Shown here piece by piece: positions 1-10,862 of a stretch of DNA of 60,077 nt. A program made the translations under genes and the position numbers. A model generated the notes under the pieces. It searched no databases. It saw nothing but the letters and a program-made list of their open reading frames with translations, and was not told where the DNA came from. Numbering within the stretch: the first letter of the stretch is position 1; every line of letters starts with the position of its first letter. The stretch is from Diphasiastrum complanatum (taxonomy: Eukaryota > Streptophyta > Lycopodiopsida > Lycopodiales > Lycopodiaceae): the NCBI GenBank assembly GCA_029204225.1, contig MU833175.1, forward strand, positions 1 through 60,077, given 5' to 3'.

Positions 1-989
1 AAAGACCTTGACAATCGATAATATGTTTTGTCGGTTGCAAAGATGCATTTATGGTCTAAAGTAGACATCACGAGCTTGGTACAAGAAGCTCGAAGTCTTC
101 TGAAGTCTCTAGACTTCAATCCTACACAACAAAATATAATATCTACATAAAAGGAGTAGGAAAATTTTTGTGATAATGATTTCAAGGACTGTCACAAACT
201 TGCATTTAGAACAAGTCTACAGAAATGAACTATGTTTGAGACAGCTTCACGAAATGTTCGCAATAGTTTCATGACAATTCAGAAAGTTCAAATATTTTTA
301 ACACCTTTGACTTTGTTCACGAAAAGTTCGTGAAGAGGAAAAAATTCCCTGAAGGTCATCATATTTTTATGTTGAACTGTTTTAAAGACACCTTCGCCAT
401 TTAAGGACACCTTCGTCTTTTTTGCAAAATCTCGAAGGGAGAGAAAACTGTCAAAGGTCATCTACTTTGAACGAGGAACATTCCCAACCACTTTCCAAAT
501 TGCAAAGTGAGAGAAAGTCACTTCCCTTATAAAGCAAAGTGAGAGAATTTGCAACGCCCTCGTCCATGTCAACATTCCCTATGGGTTGACAGTGTACACC
601 ATGTATAGTTGTCACAAAAGCCATATACCTCCAAGTACAATGGCTTACCTAATTAGGTGACATTCATTTATTGTAGTTAATACATGGATGAAATATATAA
701 GTAGATTATCCAAGCACAAATTGTTGGTTGCTCCATCCACAAGATGTATTATTTGAGCCTCCCAATTGAATCGTCAATTTTGGTTATAATTGCTATTTGT
801 AGTGTAATATAGCAGCAGCTTGCTTTTTATCTGTGTACAACGTAGACGAATGCTTGTTATGATTAAATGCATTTTCATTGTTGTTTAATTGCACTTGTTT
901 TACTCATTCTGATCAGAACACAGATGTCTACGACTCCTCAGTTTCTGATCAGACAATGGCTGTCTTTGATGCCTGAGAAACTCGCGATA
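1..989. other. No gene recognised; AT-rich left edge
   Basis: I see no supported gene here. Reading frames are short and match no family I know. A 13-base word (gcaaagtgagaga) occurs at 502-514 and 534-546, and a TATATAAG motif lies at 694-701. This mix could be part of an LTR belonging to one of the retrotransposons to the right, but no second copy is visible in the window, so it stays unassigned. Confidence 0.4.
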
Positions 990-1862
990 TCATACTGCTC
1001 TTCCATTTATTTTAGAACTATACTTCATATTGACTCTGATTTTAGTAGTACCACACATTGTCTTTGAATGGAAGATAGGATCATGGGACAGATAAATGGC
1101 ACTCTGAGAATCCATCATCATGTGCATGGTCTTCATCATGGTATCCCAATTGCCTCTAGCATCATCTGCAACCAAACTACCTCGTTCACCACCTTTGAAG
1201 CTATGACGTATTCAACTTCGCAAGAGGATTGAGCTACCAGAGTTTGCTTTTTGCATATCCAACTGATTGCTGCTCCACATGCTATTGAACATCCTCCAGT
1301 TACGGACTTGTTGTCATCTTTGCAGCTCGCCCAACTTGCATTACTATAGTGGTGCAACTCGAATCCTTTCTTTCATTTTTTGCTCTGTAGGCTAATGCCA
1401 TATTTTGGTACCCTTCAGATATTGTAGGATTCGTTTTGCCATTTGCCAATGTGCCATGCCAAGATTGGAAGAAAATTGGCTTAAAGCATAAACAGAGAAA
1501 CCTAGATCGGGACCTGGTACAAATTGTATGTACATCAGACTACCGATTAGATTTTGGTAGGGTATACCTTCCATCTTGTCCTTTTCTTCCTCTATTTTTG
1601 GGCAATCCTGCTTCGTCAACTTGGTTCTAGCTATCATTGGTGTGGCTTTTTCCTTGTAGTCCATCATGTGATACTTTTCTGGCATATTCATATTGATCAA
1701 GTGCATTTCATCTTTTATTTGATCTCTTCTGATCTCCAGCCTAAGGCATTTTGTTGCTTCTCCTAGATTTGTAATTTCATAATTTTCAGAAATCTGACTC
1801 TTCGTGTCCTTGATTAGCATCAAGGAGTTTTTTTATCATAAGAGAATCATCCACGAAAATAG
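990..1862 (-). pseudogene. Ty1/copia reverse transcriptase C-terminus and RNase H remnant
   Basis: This is the end of a copia pol gene on the minus strand. A catalytic FVDD (family YVDD) is coded at about 1846-1857. The thumb/connection region follows (SLMYIQF, LGFSVYALSQF, KRILQYLKGT, 1392-1823). RNase H comes next at 1136-1357, with GAISW-like and SCEVEY motifs, and a frayed DNQSAIYL block at 990-1175. The pieces lie in different frames, so frameshifts separate them. Both LTRs and everything upstream of the RT active site are missing. It is a dead fragment; assignment to copia is firm, the exact ends are not. Confidence 0.85.
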
Positions 1863-2081
1863 ATGGCCAAGTCTTCAATGACTTCAAGTTATTAAACTTA
1901 ACATCTGAACTTGGTTGTATGATTTGTGATTCCTGTAGATATCAAATGAGCAGACGCAGAACCAAAGTTGGTTTCACCTGACCCTAGATCAATGATCAAT
2001 AAACATGCAGGAAGAATCATGAAATAGAAATTAGTCATTCACCAAGGAGACAATTGTGGGCTTAATTTCTAACATTATGAA

Positions 2082-2462
2082 GGACCTATCAAGTCTATTT
2101 TTACAGCTAGTGATGGTGTTTGTAAGATAGAAGTAGTAGGTTCTACCCCCTTGTGCTTAGGATCTTCAAGAAAGGTCAATGTTGAAGGATTCTTGTACAT
2201 TCCTAGCATCACTAAGATTCTACTTAGTGTTGGACAAATGGTTGATAAAATTTTTTGTGTGGAATTCACTTCTAATGATTGTTACATAAAGAAGAAGGGC
2301 AAAGTTATTGCTAAAGGCACTAGACTTGGAAAACTTTACAAGTTAGATGCTTTTGTTGACACCAATGTTGTGATGCTAGATGAGGAGGACAAATTATCAA
2401 ACTTTAATCTTTGGCACAAAAGGCTTGGACACATCAATCCAAGTTCTATGGAGGCTATGTGC
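2082..2462 (+). pseudogene. Ty1/copia GAG-pre-integrase domain fragment
   Basis: The plus strand encodes the linker between copia protease and integrase. The family signatures LYIPSITKILLSVGQ and LWHKRLGHINPSSM are readable in one frame. In intact elements this stretch carries the N-terminal zinc-binding histidines of integrase. Protease upstream and the integrase core downstream are absent. At about 2462 it abuts, on the opposite strand, the broken end of a gypsy integrase, so it is a truncated scrap. Confidence 0.8.
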
Positions 2463-2911
2463 AAGGAGGAGCTTGCTTTGGCGTCTACTTCGTCATTATC
2501 TTCTCCGTGTTTCAATAAGCCCAGAGAACTAAGGGTAACTTTTGATCTCAATCTGTAGGATGTGCAACAGTTATCTTATTAAGGATCTTACATAATATTA
2601 TGTTCGTTCTCTCAGTTAAACCATTGGCTTTCGGATTATAGAGGGTTGTCTTTCTGTGTTTGATCAGAAAATAGGTTGTTAGCAGTCAAATTGTATCGTT
2701 AAGAAAATGAGTATCACGACCACTAACTAGCTCTCAAGGACAACCATAACGTGTGATTATAGATTTGAATAAGAAAGCTGCGACAGTTTTTGCATCGTTT
2801 CATTTCGTCGCTTCAGCTTCCACATTCTTCGTTGCATAATCCGTTGCAACCAAAATATATCAACACTTAGTGTGTCGGGTGACTGGCTTGATTGGAACGA
2901 CAAAGTCAATC
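2463..2911 (-). pseudogene. Ty3/gypsy integrase core, C-terminal part (separated by copia insertion)
   Basis: Minus-strand reading shows the gypsy integrase core: VATDYATK carries the first catalytic Asp, a block reading SGRD stands where the family has SDRG (second Asp lost), and NGLTERTN carries the catalytic Glu. A stop (CP*EL) and others break the frame. Translation resumes in phase with the N-terminal half at 8572 once the copia element and one copy of its 5-base duplication are discounted. That identifies both as one gypsy gene split by the insertion. Confidence 0.82.
2907..2911. repeat. Target-site duplication CAATC, left copy
   Basis: CAATC directly abuts the left LTR of the copia element and is repeated exactly at 8567-8571. 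Five bases is the usual duplication made by copia integrases. Confidence 0.9.
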
Positions 2912-4009
2912 TGTTGGAGAGAGAGGGGAAGAATAAATGATGAACTCGAACGAGAAACGAACTCAAACAAGAAACGAACGAGAAACGAACTCAAACAGAA
3001 AATGTTCGTGCGCAACAGAATGAACTATACGACTCTCTCCGTAAGCATGACTACGCCTATCAGAATGACAGAACTTTAGTGATAGAAATCACAGTCATTC
3101 TAGATTATGCGCCAAACTTTAATAGATGAAGCGCAAGAAGAATAATTTGTTGTGAATAGCAAGACAAATTATATGTCGCGAATGATTCATGAAGAGCTAG
3201 ACTGTGCTTAACTGATAATTAGTCGCAAATGATTCACGAAAGACAAGACTAAATGTTAATTGTTTATTACCAGTAAGAACAACTAGAAAGATCAGAAAGA
3301 AGGAATTCTAAGCATAGCAATATTAACATAGATCTGAACGCAGAACAATGAACTGTATCAGATTAAGTATATCATGTATACATGTCAATAATGCGGTAGA
3401 GCACAATACAGTAGCGAACGAAACCGCGTGCCCTACAAAGCTTATTTCAATCTGTAAAAAGGAATTAAACCTTAATTTTGACAAAGTGAAGAATCAATGC
3501 TCAGGGCATCTACTTCGTTTATGTCGTCTTCTTCTGCTCTCTTCATCATCTATTACACGAATGGTGTCCAGTATATATATGTTACATAATATTACAGGTG
3601 TGTAGATGTGAAAGTATAGAGTGGATGTGCTGTCTGTAGGAGATCATGGGTGGCTGCAATCGTTGTCCAATCCGTTAGCGCAACTGCATGGGGTGAGCGT
3701 AAAAAGGGTGCGACGTCAGCCAGTGCTGAAGTGAACGTTGGTGATGATGCAAAAAGTATGTCACTCTTACGAATGGCCTTAGGATAATATGTACATGGTG
3801 CCTTAGCTTTTAGGGCACTTTTGGCATTCTGTAGGATAGTGTCTCCTTTTTGCCTGTCACCTTAAACTATGTAGAAACAAGTGTCGTGATTCTTTCGTCT
3901 TTTCTTCGTCTGTGCGAATTTGCATGTAAATATGCGTTAGTAAATATGCAGCATGAATGGAGGTAGATTAAGATGGGATTTAGGAGAGCTAGAGGGAATA
4001 AATCCAACA
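2912..4009 (-). repeat. 3' LTR of the copia element at 2912-8566
   Basis: About 1098 bases, starting TGTTGG on the minus strand at 4009 and ending CA at 2912. Bases about 3520-4009 match 8065-8566 closely as a direct repeat. The outer part, 2912-3343, is also related to the ends of the LTRs at 31123-32107 and 32813-34394, including a shared tract around gatttctatcacta. That related region probably covers R and U5. Confidence 0.9.
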
Positions 4010-4019
4010 CCCCCCCTTA
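4010..4019 (-). promoter_or_regulatory. Polypurine tract and pol stop codon
   Basis: On the minus strand the pol frame ends in TAA (4019-4017), directly followed by seven G residues and then the LTR start TGTTGG. This is the priming site for plus-strand DNA synthesis. Confidence 0.8.
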
Positions 4020-5698
4020 ATTTGGATCCATGAATACCTTGATCTTCAGACTGAGCAATGCACAAAATCTGTTGTGTGCATTAACACTGAGTGCTTTTGT
4101 GAAAATGTCTGCAACCATAACCTGCGTTCTGCAGTATGTTAAGCTTACTTCTCTGTCGAGAACCTAGCCCCTGATGTAGTGATATCTGATCTCAATGTGC
4201 TTACTCCTAGAATGAAATCTAGGGTTGGTCGATAAGGCAATAGCACGTTGATTATCACAAAATAAAATTGTAGGGCTGTACTAATACAGATTGATGTTTG
4301 ATAGCAAATTTCTCAACCAAAACGCTGTCTTAATAGATTGAGAAGTAGCAATGTATTCTGCTTCAATAGAGGAAAGTGAGATAGAGGTTTGCTTACAACT
4401 GTTCCATGAAATAGGACCGTCGTTGAAGAAGAATGTAAATCCAAATGTGGACTTACGACTTTCTGCATCTCCTTCTCAGGTTGCATCATATTAGCCACTA
4501 AGTTGATGAAGATTGTCGTTGTTGACATATCCATAGCAGATGCACTGGTCCATGGTAGCTCGAATATATCTCATGACTCGAATAAGAGCCTTCCAATGGG
4601 TAATTCCAGGATTAGCCATGTACTGGCTAAGTGAGCTGACAACAAAAGAGATATCTAGTCTTGTACAAACCATTACGTACATGAGAGATCCGAGTATCAA
4701 TCGATACAGATACTCTCTCATCTGCTCCTCTTTCTGCTTGGTCTGGGGACATTGGTCCTTCGACAAATGCAGGTCTGGATCCATTGGTGAGTGAGTTAAT
4801 TTACAATTCATCAAATTGTATCTGTTGAGAACATTGTGAAGATACCTTTGTTGAGTGATGTAAATCAATCGATTTGCTCTGTCTCTATGGATTTGAATTC
4901 CAAGACAGAATTGAGTTTCGTCCAGATCAGTCATGTCAATTTTGAGAACTACATCTGTTTTGCATCCTTGACCATTTTGGTATTGTTGCTGAAGAGCAAT
5001 GTATCATCAACGTACAAGGTGATGATAATGAAGGATTGCTGCACTGACTTTGAATAAACGTTCCAATCAGCAGTGCTTGGTTTGAATCCTTGTTCAATGA
5101 GGAATGTGTTGATCCTTTGAAACCAAGCTCTGGCAGACTGTTTCAAGACGTATAGTGCTTTGTGGAGTTTACAGACATGATTCTTCATGCCTTCCAGAAT
5201 GTATCCTTCGGGCTGGATCATGTAGATATCTTCTTGTATGACTCCGTTCAGATAGGTTGTTTGTACATCAAGTTGATGTACTTTGAGGTTGGCAACTGTA
5301 GCATAAGACAAGAGCATTCAGATCGATGAATGTTTGATGACTAGACTAAAAGTCTCACTGTAGTCGACATTCGGGATCTAGGTGAATCCTCGTGCTACTA
5401 GTCTAGCCTTCCTTAGATCAATTGCTCCGTTGGCATTATATTTGATCTTAAAGATCCATTTACAATCAATAATATTGCAACCAATAGGAGCTTCGACTAA
5501 TGACCATGTCTGCTTCTTGATCAGAGAGGAATACTCTCTGTCCATGGCTTCTTTAGAGAGCTCAGAGTCTAGTTGGCTAAGTGCCTCTTCGACTGTCGTT
5601 GGTTCCTGCATTAAGAGACAGGCAGACTCAGGAGTATACCTTGTGGGCTGTGTGCACACTCGACTTGATCTTTTGGGAGGATTCGATTGATGAACCAC
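4017..5698 (-). pseudogene. Copia reverse transcriptase and RNase H (element 2912-8566)
   Basis: The RT domain starts with WSLVEAPIGC and KARLVARGF (5378-5698), continues through LDVQTTYLNG and the catalytic YVDD (4949-5317), then the connection SLMYVM and SFVVSSLSQYM (4491-4934). RNase H is readable at about 4040-4450 with a SLSSIEAEYIA block, [20 protein letters not shown] and a C-terminal ADIFTKAL, ending at TAA 4017-4019. Several frameshifts split these blocks. The catalytic YVDD and RNase H acidic residues survive, but the gene cannot give one protein. Confidence 0.88.
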
Positions 5699-6936
5699 TC
5701 CTGGGACTTGTTGCTGGATAGCGGCAATATCTTCGTCTGATTCGCTGTCTCAAAGTGGGTCTACAATAGACACGCCTGAGCCAGAAGCTCGGATGTCGTG
5801 TCAATGGCAGGAGATGTAGGTTCTTCTTGAGCAATATCCTTATCTTTGAGGTCAACGAATTGATCATCGATAAAGATTGTATCCCGGCTATACAAGATTT
5901 GCTGGGGATCAAGATCGTACAGCTTGTAGGTGTTATCAGTGATCAAGATGGTCTTCAGACCTTGGAAGTCCAATTACTTCCTTGTGTCCTTTGGAATCTG
6001 CACGTAGGCAATGCACCCAAACACTCTTAGGTTCTTCAAAGAAGGCTTAGAGCCTATCCACACCTCGTGGGGTGTCTTGTCTGAGAGGGCCTTGGTCGAA
6101 CATCTATTCTGGACGTAAGCTGCAGTGGAGACAGCTTCAACCCAGAATCTCTTGGGCAACGATGCATGCGATAGCATACACTTAGCAGATTCGACCAAAG
6201 TACGTTACTTCCTCTCAGCTAAGCTATTAGATTGAGGACTATAAGGAGTGATGAATTGCTGCTCAATGCCTTGGCTTTTGCAGTACTCCTTAAACTCGAC
6301 AGAGATGTATTCTCCACCGTTGTTTGACCTTAGGGCCTTGATCGTCCTTCTAGTCTCCTTTTCTGCATGCTCCTTGAAGATTCTGAAGCAGTTGAAGGCT
6401 TCTGATTTATTTTTTATGAAATACACCATCGTCCTTCTGGAGAATTTGTCAATAAAGGTTATAAAATACTTGGCATCCTTCAGTGAAGGATTTTTCATCG
6501 GGCCACAAATATCTGAATGTACAACGTCTAGTAATCCTCTAGCAACATGTTGATGGCTTGACTTGAATGGTTTCCTAGTCTGTTTACCAACTAGACAGTC
6601 TTGACAGACAGGTAACTCGACTTTTTCACGAGGATAGTCGAGATCAAGAACAATAGATTGTCTAGACATTTGTTGTACAACAACATGATTTAAATGACCA
6701 AGTCTATAATGCCAAAGTAAACCTTTATTTGAATGAATTGAAGTGCTAAGTGCCTGACTAGAGGCAGAAAAGCAATGACTTAATTTATACAAGTATCCAT
6801 GCCTCTTTCCGGGTGCTAGGATCTTGCCTGTCATATCAACTACTTTACACTGATCACATTTGAATTCTACTCTATGTCCTAGATTTGTGATTCTGCTTAC
6901 AAAGAGTAGATTTGTAGATAACTTTGGTACATACAA
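5699..6936 (-). pseudogene. Copia GAG-pre-integrase and integrase (element 2912-8566)
   Basis: One frame (6205-6936) runs from LYKLSHCF and WHYRLGHLNH (zinc-binding region) to the catalytic core. The first Asp is in HSDICGP. The second reads Asn in RSNNGGEY (codon at 6322-6324) where the family has Asp. The Glu is present in the AERK block. The C-terminal part follows in other frames: FWVEAVSTAAY and LRVFGCIAYV (5974-6198), then YKLYDLD (5761-5973). Loss of one of the three catalytic acids plus the frameshifts makes it inactive. Confidence 0.88.
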
Positions 6937-7288
6937 GATGTTAGAGAGTAGCTTAGATTGATCATTTGCAAAGCATAATCTTACAGTGCCTTCATCTTTT
7001 TTAGCTTGTGTGCTATTGTCGCCAAGGTGAACAAATTTTTAAGTACTATAAGGTGTATAGGACTCAAAACAGCCAATGAGGCTAGTCATGTGCTGAGTTG
7101 CTCTGGAATCCAGGAACCAAGAACTGTCGCCAAATGCTCCTTGATGGTTGGTCATGAAGACATCGTGATTCGCTTCTTGAATAGGCTGTGAAGCTTCTGC
7201 AGTTACATTTGCCACTTGATTCGACTGCCCTTTGTTGTTGTTCTTCGCTTGAAGTATGTGGTAGTCTTGTATTTCGTGGTTGTTTCAT
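6937..7288 (-). pseudogene. Copia aspartic protease (element 2912-8566)
   Basis: Minus-strand translation gives WFLDSRATQHMT at about 7085-7120, where copia proteases have D-S-G-A. The active-site Gly is replaced by Arg (codon 7102-7104, AGA). Downstream, ILYVPKLSTNLL (about 6905-6940) is the usual transition into the pre-integrase domain. Retroviral-type proteases need the D-(S/T)-G loop, so this copy should be inactive. Confidence 0.75.
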
Positions 7289-8003
7289 TTACAGTATCTG
7301 CAGAACATCTTCTTCTTTGTTTGGACTGTTCCTTGTGCTGAGCTGGTTTCTGGTCTGGCTTCGACTACTTCTAATTTGTTGTGCTCTTGTTGGTGTACAA
7401 GGCATGAGAATCAGCTGAGAAACTCGAGGCTTTGTTCCTTCGCATGTCTTCCTGCAACAACATAGTAATGACACTCGAAAGAGTCGATTCTGGATGAGTC
7501 GTGATGATCATCACCCAGCTGCCGTAAGAACTTGGCAAGCTTGTAAGCAGTTGCATCACTGCGTCTTGATTGTCTATGACAGATCCGACAGCGGCCATTT
7601 GTCTTAGCAGGTTCTTGAATTGATTAATGTGATTTTGTAGAGAATCACCATTCGTCATCTTGAGGGAGTAGAATTTCTTCTTGAGATGTAGCTTGGAAGC
7701 TATATCTTGCACTTCGTATAGTGTGCTCAAGATGTCCTAGACTTCTTTCGATGTTTGAGCCTCAGATACATGGCCGATTTGGGTTTTCGTGATGTTAAGG
7801 ATGATCAGCGCGAAAACTTTTCCATCCTTCAGCTTCCATCTGGCAATTGTCGCGTCGTCCGCTTCGGGTTTCCCTTCTGTACTTGTAACAACGTCGTACA
7901 ATTCTTTTGCCATTAGTACAGTTTTCATTTTAAATTTTCACAGATGGTAATTGGATCCATCAAGCTTGTCCATGATAGGACTGGCTTTCCCTTGGGAATC
8001 CAT
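7289..8003 (-). pseudogene. Copia Gag (UBN2-type) with early stop
   Basis: Gag starts at ATG 8003 (MDSQGKASP). A TGA at 7938-7940 falls where copia Gag proteins have Trp in the Y-x-x-W-K-x-x motif. The frame then continues (7737-7928), meets another stop, and continues at 7371-7730 with LHLKKKFYSLKM, LLRQMAAVGS and LLTSLPSSY, all typical of the retrotransposon gag / UBN2 domain that builds the particle. A CCHC zinc knuckle is not clearly readable between 7289 and 7371. Confidence 0.82.
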
Positions 8004-8064
8004 GTGGAAGAATTAGTCTAAGTGATAGGAGAAACTATCAGTGACTTAAGTATGAAAATCTGAT

Positions 8065-8566
8065 ATGTCTTCTTCTACTCTCTTCATCATCTATTACACG
8101 AATGGTGTCTAGTATATATATGTTACATAATATTACAGATGTGCAGATGTGAAAGTACAGAGTGGATGTGCTGTCTGTAGGAGATCGTGGGTGGTTGCAG
8201 TTGTTGTCCAATCCGTTAGCGCAACTGCATGGGGTGAGCGTGAAAAGGGTGCGACGTTAGCCAGTGCTGAAGTGAACGTTGGTGATAATGCGAAAAGTAC
8301 GTCACTCTTACGAATGGCCTTAGGATAATATGTACAGGGTGTCTTAGCTTTTAGGGCACTTTTGGCATTCTGTAAGATAGTGTCCCCTTTTTGCCTGTCA
8401 CCTTAAACTGTGTAGAAACACAGTGTCGCGATTCTTTCGCCTTTTCTTCGTCTGTGCGAATTTGCATGTAAATATGTAGACTGCGTGACAACGTTAGTAA
8501 ATATGCAACATGAATGGAGGCAGACTAAAATGGGATTTAGGAGAGCTAGAGGGAATAAATCCAACA
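8065..8566 (-). repeat. 5' LTR of the copia element, truncated
   Basis: A direct repeat of 3520-4009 with scattered substitutions and a small insertion near 8480. It lacks the counterpart of 2912-3520, so U5 and the primer-binding site are gone. This copy could not prime reverse transcription. Confidence 0.88.
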
Positions 8567-8571
8567 CAATC
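8567..8571. repeat. Target-site duplication CAATC, right copy
   Basis: Exact copy of 2907-2911, abutting the other LTR of the copia element. It dates the copia insertion as later than the gypsy element around it. Confidence 0.9.
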
Positions 8572-9178
8572 CCCCACTTTTCAAATGGTGCAAGTGGTAT
8601 GATTGGAGTCATTGGCCAATTTATAGCTTTTGTTGGTTTACCAGATCTCTAGCATGGATCACAAGATCGGATATAATTCGAGACATCCTTAAACATTGTT
8701 GGCCACCAATATTTGACGATCAATATCTTACTAACAATATCCTTCATGGCGAAGTGACCTCCAACATCTTTCGAATGTAAGGTTCGAATGACCCTTGAAT
8801 GGCTTCGACTTCAAGACACCTTCTTAACCGATTATCTGCACCAAGCTTGTACAGAACATTGTTAATAATGGTATAAGGTGTAACTTTATATTGAAACATT
8901 GTCTTTTTCTCCAAATCATATCCTTCAAGATAAATCTGATCCTTAAGATAAATAATGATATCATAATACAAAGAATTTGTGGATAATATTTCGAATAAAT
9001 TTTTATGGAAAAAATCATCATTCATTAGATCTTCTATTTTTCTAGTGCTGAATCGAGAAAGGTAATCAACATTCGTATGATATTTTCCTTGATGAAGTCC
9101 AACTTGAAAAGTGAACTCTTGCAGCAACAAATTAAAGTGAGCAATTCTTCCCAACGTCTTGATCAGAATCTTCATAAT
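8572..9178 (-). pseudogene. Ty3/gypsy RNase H tail and integrase zinc-binding domain
   Basis: Minus-strand reading begins with the end of RNase H (LGRIAHFNLLLQEF), passes the hallmark GKYHTNVDYLSR linker, and enters the integrase N-terminus (YKLGADNRLRRC), with a degraded HHCC finger (IRSCDPC) near 8650-8690. It runs up to PLAPFEKWGI, where the copia insertion interrupts it. RT and most of RNase H are missing: RNase H joins the protease-RT linker directly at about 9178. Several stops are present. Confidence 0.82.
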
Positions 9179-9960
9179 TCTTGTCTACAACTTTTGGTTC
9201 ATTAACAGAATTATCCACTTCAGTATTGCAAACACCAAAAAAATTCTTCTTCGTCATCCGATAAATCATTATTCTCATAGCATTCAAAATATTTAACTTT
9301 GATATCTGAAGCAGTAGAGAATATATTGAGTACATAAAAAGAATCTTCAGAGGTAAAACTTGTGTCCCATTGGAGTTTCTCTTTCATATCTGTCTTGAGT
9401 CCATGTTATAATTTGTTATGCTGGCTTTCCATGGTTGTTAGTTTTGCTAGTTTGAAATATTAATTCTTTGGACTTCTAATGTACACTTGCACTAGACTGA
9501 TAAAGCCATGGTTGTCCAATTAGAACAGAGTAAGAGGGCAAACGAGTGGTTTGATAGCCATAAAATTCATCATAAAAGACTTGGCTTAAATATATATAGT
9601 GACATCCTTTAATTCACCCATAGGTTTTCTTCGTGTAGAATCTGCCAACTTAAAATTTTGAAGAGTTGGGCAAATATCAGTCAAGCCCAAGGCGTGAGCT
9701 GTGTCTTCTGTTATAATATTACACTCGAACCTGAATCAATCGGTACATTTTCGAATAAATATCCAACAATTGTGACGTCGATTTCTGGTGCGCCGAGGTC
9801 TCTCAAATCAATAGATAGTACATTTGTTTCAAGCTGGAAAACTCTTCTCTTCTTTTTAGAGACAGAAAGACCTTTTAACTGTTTGTGGTAATAAGTGGTG
9901 TCAGCTAGCAATTGCACAAAAGTTATATTGGGGAGCCAATGTTTGTCACGATATCATAGT
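9179..9960 (-). pseudogene. Ty3/gypsy aspartic protease and linker
   Basis: The frame at 9711-9917 reads GAPEIDVTIVGYLFENVP followed by the intact active site IDSGSSV (DSG coded at 9729-9737), typical of plant gypsy proteases. Beyond it, a frayed HALGLTDICPTLQNF block and a Ser/Asp/Glu-rich linker (YFECYENN, DDEEEFF; 9180-9660) occur with stops. The catalytic motif survives but the polyprotein is broken on both sides. Confidence 0.78.
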
Positions 9961-10862
9961 CTTTCATCTTCGCTTTCGATATGGGCTTGTCAATCATTAC
10001 ATCAGAAAGTTTGGTCTTCGTAATTTCAACATCCCCTTCCTCGAATGTGACTTTCTTCTCTACAGCTGTCGGTAATTCGGAATTGATATTTTTTTAGCTT
10101 CTGCAGAAATATTCTTCAAAAATAGCTTCGTTGCATCACGATCATAATCAAGGTGATCTTTAAGTTTTTCCTTCATTATAGATTTTTTTGATAGTTTCTT
10201 CTTTGAAGAAACTTTCGAGTCAAGTTTTGAGGAGGTTTTGTTTCTCGTGATTAATTTGAATAATTTTTCGACATCGCTCATCCAAGATTGGTCAACTGTC
10301 TTCATCAGCTTGTCTTCAATGACATCAATCCTTTGTACAACATCTGCCAAAATTTTCCTTTCGAAACTACAACAACAGCAGGTGTAACAACATACTGGTA
10401 CTTTGGACGTGGCTTTTGCAGTTGTGGATAGTTACGATATTTATGGCCTAGTTCTTTACAATTCAAATAGAGAGGTACATATTTGATTAGCTTTCGTGGT
10501 TGCGAATAGTCAATCAAAAAATGACTTGGTTTTCCATAGTTATAGCAATTGTCCGAACTAGTTTTGTCGAATTGGTAGACTTCATTGTTGTTCCAACAAA
10601 GTTTGGTGGATTGTATCTTTTAGATGTGCATCATCTTGAAATATAAATAGCACCTTCTGAATAGGATCTTCAACGAAGTTAACATCTTTCAGCAGCAACC
10701 AGGTAGCCACACGTCCTGGTTCAACTTGGTTGTACCATATGCATGCTTGTTTTTTGAGAAGACCAAGACAAATCCGTAGCTTGTCAGCATCAATGTGAAG
10801 GATTTCAGATCATTAATATCCAATCCACTTGAGAGGTCTTTGGTTAGAAAGATAAATACACT
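9961..10862 (-). pseudogene. Ty3/gypsy Gag with damaged zinc knuckle
   Basis: From right to left: a Gag core (KLRICLGLLKKQ, then YNQVEPGRVATWLL; about 10640-10800), then a nucleocapsid region where CCHC knuckles would be. One reads C-Y-N-Y-G-K-P-S-H-x4-Y and the next NCKELGHKYRNY, so several of the zinc Cys are Tyr. A Lys-rich segment (10060-10350) leads to protease. Cys-to-Tyr needs only G-to-A changes. The 5' end, LTR and primer-binding site are absent; the gag is cut at about 10862 by a copia LTR. Confidence 0.75.

Larger units (their letters stand above)
2912..8566 (-). mobile_element. Ty1/copia LTR retrotransposon, degenerate, inserted in a gypsy integrase
   Basis: A minus-strand element of about 5.65 kb is bounded by LTRs and a perfect CAATC duplication. 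Order on the minus strand is 5' LTR (8566 down), gag, protease, integrase, RT, RNase H, purine tract, 3' LTR, which is copia order. The terminal base pairs are TG/CA. The 5' LTR has lost its U5 end together with the primer-binding site and untranslated leader: the internal sequence joins the LTR at about 8065 at a short shared atgtc. Gag, protease and integrase carry stops or catalytic substitutions, so the copy is dead. Confidence 0.92.
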
